Assembly: GCA_041494885.1 (NCBI GenBank)
Contig: JBGQBO010000006.1
Location: 1-64,000 of the forward strand
DNA from: JAIQFV01 sp041494885
GTDB lineage: Bacteria > Acidobacteriota > Terriglobia > JAIQFV01
DNA length: 64,000 nucleotides
Reading direction: 5' to 3'
The notes under the pieces were generated by a model, which did not search any database, was not told where the DNA came from, and saw only the letters and a list, made by a program, of their open reading frames with translations. Both the position numbers and the translations under genes were made by a program. Positions 58,775-64,000 of this stretch are shown here, in pieces; position 1 is the stretch's first letter, and each line of letters starts with the position of its first letter.

Positions 58775-59914
58775 ATGCTGAATCAAACACCGCATTCAAG
58801 AGATTGGAGGTGGGTTCGCTGTCTCCTCGCACTGCAAGCCTTGGCAGCCTTGCTCCTGCTTCTCAGTTGCGACGATAGCGATTCTCCCCCCACAGCTCCG
58901 CCGGAAGGTTCTCTCTTCGCCTATGTTTCCAACGGGAATGGAAATTCGGTCTCGATCATCGACCTGAAGTCCATGCACATTGTGAAAGAACTGCGCGTGG
59001 GAAAGAGCCCTACGGGCGTGGCGGCGTGTCCGCTCACCAAGTATGTCTTCGTCGTGAACACGGATTCCAACTCAGTTTCCGTCATTGATTCATTGAAACA
59101 GGAGATCGTTCGGACGATCCCGGTCCATTCCAAACCCTTTTATGTCACCTTTACGCCGGACGGTAAGAAGGCATTCGTCCCGAATTCCTTATCAAACGAT
59201 GTTTCCGTCATTGACGTCTCGAAATTGGCCGTCGAAAAAACAGTGCGGGTTGGCGCAGGCCCGACACAGCTTCTCATGAGCGTGCATCAACCGACTCTTT
59301 ATGTGGCCTGCTTTTCCGGAGGACAAATTGCGGCCATTGACACCACAGACCTTCATTTGAAGGCCACCATTCCGGTGGTGGCGCACCCCACCTCCCTGGC
59401 CATCCTTCCCGATGATTCAAAACTCTTCGTCTCAAGTGCCGATACAGGCCAAGTGGCCGTAATCGACGTCCTCAAGCGAGAACGGATAGCGACCTTGTTG
59501 ACCGGCAAGGCCCCGGTGTTTCTCCGCCTGAAGCCGGACGGTGGAGAATTATTCGTCAGTGATTTTGACCACGATACGATTTCAATTATTAATACCGCCG
59601 CTAACGAGATTTCCATGACCCTAGCCGTGGGAAAGAATCCGAATCAGACCGCCGTCACAAATGATAACTCGCGCCTGTTTGTGGGGAATTATGGCTCCAA
59701 TTCTGTCCTCGTTTTCAACATAGACGAGCGCACCGTTCTCAATTCCATTCCCGTGGGAGCCGGGCCCGACGCGCTGGTGCTGACCCCCGGGGATCGATAT
59801 TTGTTGGTGGTCAACTCAAAGTCGAATGACGTCTCCGTGATTAATGCCACAACCAGCCAGGTTTTCACCGTCCTCCCCGTCGGCCCCTCTCCCCGTGCTA
59901 TCGCCATTCAATAA
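58775..59914 (+). CDS. YVTN-type beta-propeller lipoprotein
   Basis: A 379-residue protein. The N-terminus (LLALQALAALLLLLSC) is a lipoprotein signal with Cys32 as the lipid site, followed by a Ser/Pro-rich spacer. From residue 45 on there are seven YVTN-like repeats: FAYVSNGNGNSVSIIDLKS, FVVNTDSNSVSVIDS, FVPNSLSNDVSVIDV, YVACFSGGQIAAIDT, FVSSADTGQVAVIDV, FVSDFDHDTISIINT, FVGNYGSNSVLVFNI, VVNSKSNDVSVINA. These form a beta-propeller on the outer- or inner-membrane surface. The function is unknown. Fourteen bases separate it from aroF, but no functional link is evident. Confidence 0.9.
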   Translation: MLNQTPHSRDWRWVRCLLALQALAALLLLLSCDDSDSPPTAPPEGSLFAYVSNGNGNSVSIIDLKSMHIVKELRVGKSPTGVAACPLTKYVFVVNTDSNSVSVIDSLKQEIVRTIPVHSKPFYVTFTPDGKKAFVPNSLSNDVSVIDVSKLAVEKTVRVGAGPTQLLMSVHQPTLYVACFSGGQIAAIDTTDLHLKATIPVVAHPTSLAILPDDSKLFVSSADTGQVAVIDVLKRERIATLLTGKAPVFLRLKPDGGELFVSDFDHDTISIINTAANEISMTLAVGKNPNQTAVTNDNSRLFVGNYGSNSVLVFNIDERTVLNSIPVGAGPDALVLTPGDRYLLVVNSKSNDVSVINATTSQVFTVLPVGPSPRAIAIQ

Positions 59915-60035
59915 TCATTTCTCTTGTCCGCCACTGGCGGGTTGGGATTTGGGTTCTAGCTGGAATTTGGATTTTGGGTTTTGTCTGGATTTTGCACTTT
60001 GGATTTTGGAATTTGCTTTTCTGAAGCTGGGGTGC
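59915..60035. repeat. Degenerate short repeats of a GGATTTTG unit
   Basis: About 59938-60016 is a run of imperfect units related to TTGGATTTTGG (TTGGGATTTGGG, GGATTTTGGG, GGATTTTGCAC, GGATTTTGGAATTTG). It begins 24 bases after the lipoprotein stop codon and leads into a REP-like hairpin. No gene here. Confidence 0.55.
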
Positions 60036-60064
60036 CGCAGGCATTCGTTCTTTGCATGCCTGCG
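60036..60064. repeat. REP-like palindrome, copy 1
   Basis: Arms CGCAGGCA and TGCCTGCG around a 13-base loop, flanked by GGTGC on the left and ATGG on the right. The flanks and arms match the palindrome at 62517-62547 in reverse orientation (shared GGTGCCGCAGGCAT). It lies 87 bases before a RAYT-like gene remnant. Confidence 0.65.
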
Positions 60065-60150
60065 ATGGACGGCATCCGATTCACACCTTCCGTTTTGCTC
60101 AGAATTTACGAGGATGAATGGGGTCGGGTTTTTGCAATTTCCATTTCAGC

Positions 60151-60282
60151 GACACGATATACTTAGACTATGTCACCGTCTCCGCCGCCATCCGCCGGTT
60201 CGAAGACAAATTGGGGATAGACCAGTACTTATCCGAGATCTTCCACAACGCCCAATCTCAATTGGAGATTGGAAAGACGTGA
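60151..60282 (+). pseudogene. C-terminal remnant of a RAYT-like transposase
   Basis: A 43-codon open stretch ending in TGA reads LDYVTVSAAIRRFEDKLG then DQYLSEIFHNAQSQ. This looks like the DnaA-type helix-turn-helix at the C-terminus of REP-associated tyrosine transposases (pattern DYTTVSRAIRRFEKK). The catalytic HUH domain is not seen upstream, so this is a truncated relic. The nearby REP-like palindromes fit the usual RAYT/REP pairing. Family assignment is by recall. Confidence 0.55.
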
Positions 60283-60343
60283 TAATCATTTTTTCGGTCA
60301 ATTACACTTTCGGGATATGAACCCGGCTCGCAAGCGGAAGTTC

Positions 60344-61237
60344 TTAGTGTGTGCCAAAGCCTCTCGCAACTGAATCGAGCCTCGTTAGACGTTCGTCAAT
60401 CGCCTTCAGAACGCCTTCGGGTTTGGTCCCTGCCATGCTATCTAGAAACGTTGTGAATTGAACGGTTTCGTCCAAGATAGCCTTTCTGCATCGAATGTAG
60501 TGGGGTGCTTCATTTGTTCCAATTTCGGAGGCTAATCCAGTTAGAGCTGCTCTCAGACTTGCTATTCTTTGTTGTGGGGTTCCCGGTACCGAGCTGCTTG
60601 AATATTGGCCCCGAAACTGCCGGAGGATCGCAAGCGACCTGGTTGCGTGATCCTGCATACCTCGTCGGCAATCAAGAGCCTCTTTGATTTTCGCATCGGA
60701 GCCTTCTGTGGTGTTGTTCGAATAGACTAGGCCCGTAATTTCAACGAAGTAATTGGCTATGGAATCAGCCACATCAGTACCCTTCGGCACAGGAGGAGAC
60801 AGACACTCGATGCGACTATCTCCAGGCTGTAAAGTTTTCCTTGAATCCATCGCATTCATCCCTTGGCGATAGAGAGGGTGTGGCTTGCCATTCACCTGCC
60901 TCCGATCACCATGCTGAAGCATGTATGCCACAACAATTTCATTGGATACATTGGTCAGGGTGACGCACAAGCTTTGCTTCTGCTCATCGAAAAAGATGTT
61001 GCCAAGGACCACACCATTAACAGGTCTACCAGTGTTAGGATGAGGGGAACCTGTGTTGCCTTGCCCCAGGGCGACCCCCAAAGGACAAGCGGATGTTTCT
61101 GCCAGTCCAAGAGGCACGTTGACAATCTGCAGAATCCCAAAGAAGAGTGCCATTAAAGCAGCACAATGGAAATACCTGTAGTTAAACCTCTCTAGGGGTA
61201 TCACTGCGATGCTGGTGGTTTTCGCACTTCGTGTCAT
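60344..61237 (-). CDS. Exported protein of unknown function
   Basis: A 297-residue protein I do not recognise. It has a signal or anchor segment at about 24-46 (ALMALFFGILQIVNVPLGL, cleavage near LAETSA). The first half is beta-rich: RPVNGVVLGNIFFDEQKQSL, VTLTNVSNEIVVAYMLQHGD; the second half is helical (from about 170), with regular charged helices such as ATRSLAILRQFRGQ and ASLRAALTGLASEIG, and DERLTRLDSVARGF at the end. Four Cys are scattered. Its DNA is more AT-rich than the flanking core genes, and it sits between a transposase remnant and MITE-like repeats, so recent transfer is likely. Confidence 0.65.
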   Translation of the reverse strand: MTRSAKTTSIAVIPLERFNYRYFHCAALMALFFGILQIVNVPLGLAETSACPLGVALGQGNTGSPHPNTGRPVNGVVLGNIFFDEQKQSLCVTLTNVSNEIVVAYMLQHGDRRQVNGKPHPLYRQGMNAMDSRKTLQPGDSRIECLSPPVPKGTDVADSIANYFVEITGLVYSNNTTEGSDAKIKEALDCRRGMQDHATRSLAILRQFRGQYSSSSVPGTPQQRIASLRAALTGLASEIGTNEAPHYIRCRKAILDETVQFTTFLDSMAGTKPEGVLKAIDERLTRLDSVARGFGTH

Positions 61238-61404
61238 AAAGCCTCCTAATTATTTGGGCCGGAACAATATCCAATTAAACGGGTAGTGTCTCTAAATATC
61301 TTGTGCCCCATAAGTCATTTCTTAAATTTCATCAGACCTCTAAATTCCCGCCAATCCTACTCCGCAACCATACACCCCACCGAGGTATCTATCGCTCACA
61401 TGAT

Positions 61405-61435
61405 AATGAAGAGGCTCACATCTTCGCATTTTGCA
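61405..61435 (+). repeat. Inverted-repeat motif, copy A (MITE-like end)
   Basis: Contains TCACATCTTCGCATTTTGCA (61416-61435) preceded by AATGAAGAGGC. The same 20 bases occur in reverse orientation at 61646-61665, bounding about 270 bases that encode nothing recognisable. The spacer 61238-61404 to its left holds nothing I can name. Confidence 0.65.
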
Positions 61436-61645
61436 ATTGGTGGGGCAAAGTTGGAAAACGACGAAGAGATGATGAAACCTCGCGAGGGATGGTTGCCTGT
61501 CTTGGGAAGGCAGGATGAGGCATAGGCGCATCAATTCCGACATCAGCATTCCCCCCAGGGAGAGAAGTTGAGCTGCGGAGGGCGCAACCCCTTCGAATCT
61601 CTACCTTGCCTCTGCACAATAAAAAGACGGGATGACCCTGCTAAA

Positions 61646-61680
61646 TGCAAAATGCGAAGATGTGACCCTCCTCATTGACA
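61646..61680 (-). repeat. Inverted-repeat motif, copy B (MITE-like end)
   Basis: On the minus strand reads TGTCAATGAGGAGGG and then TCACATCTTCGCATTTTGCA. It forms the junction with the Rhs fragment, whose reading frame is lost exactly at TGTCA. Its TGTCAA start resembles the end of the IS1202-like element at 47662. Confidence 0.65.
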
Positions 61681-62474
61681 CCGTCGAGTTGACTTGAGTC
61701 AACCGGCCCTTCGAATTCGAAACACTGGTGGCGTCGTAGGTATAGCTCACGGCCGGCGTGCTGGACGAATCGTTCTGATACGTTTTATTCGTCAGGCGAT
61801 TTAAAGCATCATACACGTAGTTGGTCGTCATCCCTCGCGCATCGGTCTTCGAGAGCAGGTTCCCATTGCCGTCATAGCTGGTGTAGTTCACCGTTCCGCT
61901 CTCGGGGTTGGTGGCGCTCGTGAGGCGTTTCAAGGAATCGTAGGAAAAGCTGCGCGTTTGCCCGCCTTGCATGACCGTTTTCAGATCGTCCAGCGCGTCG
62001 TAGCTGTAAGAAGTCGGCTGTACCGGACTCGTGACATCGCCCAGCGCGCCGGTGTCTTTGTTGGGTTCGTCCACTCGGGTCAGTCGCCCGAGCGCGTCCG
62101 TCAAACTGCGCCGTGGCTTACCGCCCTGATCCGTCACCGTCGTCTGGTTGCCGCTGTAATCGGTCGTGACGACGGCGTTATCTGAGGTCGTCACCGTTTT
62201 GACTCGTGACAGCCCATCGTAGCCAAACGTGGTGAGACCGTAAGTGAGATCGCTCGTCGAACGGTACGGATTCGACACCGTGTGCTTACGCCCCAACGCG
62301 TCGTAGGTCGTGTCGGTGTAAACGATGCCCTGGGGATCGGTCATTAACTGGGTTGAATCCCCCGCCTTAACCCGTCGTACACGGTCTTGGTTTGAATAGC
62401 GCGGTCGCCGCTGGCATTCAAATCCCGTGCCGTCACCACATTCAAAGCGCTGTCGTTGTAAGTGTAGACGCTGC
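61676..62474 (-). pseudogene. Rhs/YD-repeat gene fragment, broken at both ends and frameshifted
   Basis: Two frames together make a YD-repeat (Rhs) segment. The first, from about 62474, reads VYTYNDSALNVVTARDLN to TKTVYDGLRRGIQ; a one-base loss near 62353 (CAACCCAG where CAAACCCAG is expected) shifts to the second, which reads LMTDPQGIVYTDTTYDALGR and continues with YD repeats such as SFSYDSLKRLTSATNPESG, YTSYDGNGNLLSKTDARG and NYVYDALNRLTNKTYQND down to GRLTQVNSTV. There it runs into MITE-like copy B at 61680. The N-terminal part of a full Rhs protein and the polymorphic toxin tip are both missing. Remnant of a surface or toxin-delivery protein. Confidence 0.8.
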
Positions 62475-62500
62475 GAATGAAGAGGGTCACATCTTCATTC
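62475..62500 (+). repeat. Inverted-repeat motif, copy C
   Basis: GAATGAAGAGGGTCACATCTTCATTC: the core GAGGGTCACATCTTC is shared with copies A and B, and the outer GAATGAAG/CTTCATTC also form an inverted repeat. It bounds the other end of the Rhs fragment in opposite orientation to copy B. Confidence 0.55.
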
Positions 62501-62516
62501 CCGGCCACATAGTCAT

Positions 62517-62547
62517 CGCAGGCATCGCGCAAAACGCGATGCCTGCG
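62517..62547. repeat. REP-like palindrome, copy 2
   Basis: A perfect hairpin with arms CGCAGGCATCGCG and CGCGATGCCTGCG around CAAAA; reverse-orientation relative of 60036-60064. A further small hairpin (GGAGTGCC...GGCACTCC-like, GGAG/CTCC arms) lies at about 62611-62630. Confidence 0.7.
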
Positions 62548-62633
62548 GCACCCAGCCCACTCGACTCTCCAACGCACACATTGCAAAGAACGCGATGTAT
62601 GCGCCATCCCGTCGGAGCGTGCGGCACTCCAAC

Positions 62634-63056
62634 CTACTGGATGGTTTTCGACTCCGGCTTGGGGGGAGAGATCAAGGTCACGGCCAGGTTAGTCTCCTTG
62701 ACCATGACGCCGTTGAGGTACACCTGCAGAGGGTACTCGCCCACCGTTTCAAACGTGACGTTCGCAAAGATTGTGATATTATCAGCGAATCCGTTCGGCT
62801 CGATCCGGAACGGCGCGGCCTGCGCTTGCGCCACCACCTTGGAACGGTCCGGCGACAGGATCTTCACTTCCGAAGAATACTCCCCTTCTCCGGTCCAGTG
62901 GTTGATCAAAGCAAATTTCAAAAGGCTGGACGGGAGCGCATAGAAGTAAACGTTTCTGAACAGGCCCATCAAGCTCAGCTTGTTTCCCAACTCGACTCGA
63001 ACGTCATCGCACAATAAGCTGTATTCCAGATGTGCCTTCGGCGGTTGACTTGACAT
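62634..63056 (-). CDS. DUF6941 family protein
   Basis: A 140-residue cytoplasmic protein whose pattern fits DUF6941: LEYSLLCDDVRVELGNKLSL, then MGLFRNVYF, KFALINHWTGEGEY, VKILSPD, and the closing beta strands EYPLQVYLNGVMVKETNLA. The fold is probably an immunoglobulin-like beta-sandwich; no activity is known. The start at 63056 has the strong site GGGAGGAG seven bases upstream and was chosen over an in-frame ATG at 63083 that overlaps plsC. It follows plsC closely, so the pair is likely one transcript. Confidence 0.78.
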   Translation of the reverse strand: MSSQPPKAHLEYSLLCDDVRVELGNKLSLMGLFRNVYFYALPSSLLKFALINHWTGEGEYSSEVKILSPDRSKVVAQAQAAPFRIEPNGFADNITIFANVTFETVGEYPLQVYLNGVMVKETNLAVTLISPPKPESKTIQ

Positions 63057-63079
63057 GAAAGGCTCCTCCCGGGAACGGG

Positions 63080-63838
63080 TCAAACCGTCTCAGACCCTTC
63101 CGAGCGAGAGACCGGCGATTGAACCTGAGCTTCATCCTTTCGCTCGAGCCCCGAGACGATAGCCGCCCGGACCCGTTCGATGAGCTCATCGCGGTCTTCC
63201 AGAGAATAAGCGGTAACATCAATGGGATCGTGGAACGTCACTTTGACATGCCCCGGACGGATCTTGAATTCCCCCTTGCGCATCATCTCATAACACCCGT
63301 CCAAGGTCACCGGGACCACCGGAACCTTCGATCGAATCGCGGCGACAAAGGCCCCCTTGCGAAAATCTCCCATCTCTCCCGTCTTGGTCCTGGTTCCTTC
63401 AGGATAAATCAGGAAAGAGTCCCCCGCCTGCAACTGGCGGATGGCCTGCTCTATGCTTTCCACCGCACTGGCGTGATTTTTCCGATCGACGGGAATGAAT
63501 CGCTCCAGGCGGCAGGCCGTCGCCAGGAGCGGAGTCTTGAAGAACTCTTTCTTGGCGATGGCTTTCACATCCCGGGGGATGGCGATAAAAGCGCCGACGG
63601 GGTCCACATTGCTCTGGTGATTGGGCATGAAAATGTAGTTTTGCCGCTCCCGAATCTTCTCCCTCCCATACACCGTGAGCTTTCCCCCAGCCAGGAATAG
63701 GGCCAGTCGGGCGCCCGCCCGACCCACGTTGTAAAGAAAGTGATGCGTCTTGAATATCTTGGTGACGAGAATGGTCAAAGGCCCCGCCAGCAAGATGTAC
63801 AAGGCCACTCCCAACAGAGTGATGGTGGCGCGAATCAT
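63080..63838 (-). CDS. plsC: 1-acyl-sn-glycerol-3-phosphate acyltransferase
   Basis: A 252-residue membrane-bound acyltransferase making phosphatidic acid. One or two N-terminal hydrophobic segments (ITLLGVALYILLAGPLTIL) anchor it; the HX4D catalytic motif is FMPNHQSNVDPVGAF, followed by RFIPVDRKN and the glycerol-phosphate-binding LIYPEGTRTKTG. A C-terminal tail (about 225-252) is polar and unconserved. DUF6941 follows 23 bases on. The spacer to the partial gene at the right edge is about 86 bases. Confidence 0.93.
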   Translation of the reverse strand: MIRATITLLGVALYILLAGPLTILVTKIFKTHHFLYNVGRAGARLALFLAGGKLTVYGREKIRERQNYIFMPNHQSNVDPVGAFIAIPRDVKAIAKKEFFKTPLLATACRLERFIPVDRKNHASAVESIEQAIRQLQAGDSFLIYPEGTRTKTGEMGDFRKGAFVAAIRSKVPVVPVTLDGCYEMMRKGEFKIRPGHVKVTFHDPIDVTAYSLEDRDELIERVRAAIVSGLERKDEAQVQSPVSRSEGSETV

Positions 63839-63924
63839 AGGCGACTCAAAGCATCAAACATTGGACGGTGCAAACAAACCAGGTTCTTCAGCATATTTCA
63901 GGGATCCATTCCCGCCTCGAGCCT

Positions 63925-64000
63925 TCATTTGCCGGTGAGGATGCCGTTCCGAATCGCCGCCTGAAGCGGCGAAGGATCGGAAGACTCCACGATGGCATAC
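63925..64000 (-). CDS. 3' end of a gene running off the window
   Basis: The last 24 codons of a minus-strand frame are seen, ending in TGA at 63925: AIVESSDPSPLQAAIRNGIL and then TGK. The amphipathic, coding-like composition and its place 86 bases before plsC on the same strand suggest a real gene, but too little is visible to name it. Confidence 0.4.
   Translation of the reverse strand, partial: YAIVESSDPSPLQAAIRNGILTGK

Noticed and set aside
1..64000. CRISPR arrays and tRNA genes
   Set aside because: No regularly spaced direct repeats and no T-arm/anticodon-arm cloverleaf pattern were found by eye on either strand.

Overview
The window reads as chromosomal DNA of an Acidobacteriota member. 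The evidence is family-based: three large Oar-like TonB-dependent receptors with an N-terminal carboxypeptidase-regulatory-like domain, two proteins of the acidobacterial VWFA-related type (TIGR03436-like), a DUF6941 protein, and moderately high GC. No rRNA, tRNA or CRISPR array was found by eye.

Layout. 1-140: 3' end (domains V and VI) of a group II intron cut by the window edge. 228-4394 (minus): probable operon hpt - rpiB - deoC - GAF/GAF/SpoIIE phosphatase. 4953-15040: three TonB-dependent receptors. 15255-19446: two secreted VWFA-related proteins. 19616-23468: lpxD (minus), murJ and xerD (plus). 23596-30110 (minus): six-gene nucleoside salvage operon pdp - nupC - punA - cdd - amidohydrolase - deoB. 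30438-40682 (plus): arginine cluster argR - argC (with an in-frame TGA) - argB - argD - argG - argH - argA-like GNAT - BNR-repeat protein - argJ. 40780-45037: Nudix hydrolase and uvrA. 45143-47538 (minus): TPR protein, SnoaL-like protein, YdcF-like protein, Sua5/TsaC. 47662-49216: an intact IS1202-like insertion sequence with a 16-bp target duplication. 49355-59914 (plus): secreted repeat protein, nnrD, tsaE, DUF2848 protein, M16-like protein without the zinc motif, DAHP synthase, YVTN beta-propeller lipoprotein. 59915-62633: a small island of remnants with a RAYT-like transposase tail, REP-like palindromes, an unknown exported protein, MITE-like inverted repeats and a broken Rhs gene. 62634-63838 (minus): DUF6941 protein and plsC; a partial gene runs off the right edge.

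How genes work together. NupC imports nucleosides, Cdd deaminates cytidine, Pdp and PunA phosphorolyse nucleosides to (deoxy)ribose-1-phosphate, and DeoB converts this to the 5-phosphate. In the other operon DeoC cleaves deoxyribose-5-phosphate, RpiB isomerises ribose-5-phosphate and Hpt recycles hypoxanthine or guanine. The most interesting signal is that both DeoC and RpiB carry N-terminal extensions of the kind seen on bacterial microcompartment (BMC) cargo: an amphipathic helix plus a Cys-rich stretch on DeoC, and a EutQ-like module on RpiB. RpiB also has Asp where the catalytic Cys is expected. This suggests a sugar-phosphate-utilising compartment fed by nucleosides, but no shell protein gene is in the window, so the idea is inference.
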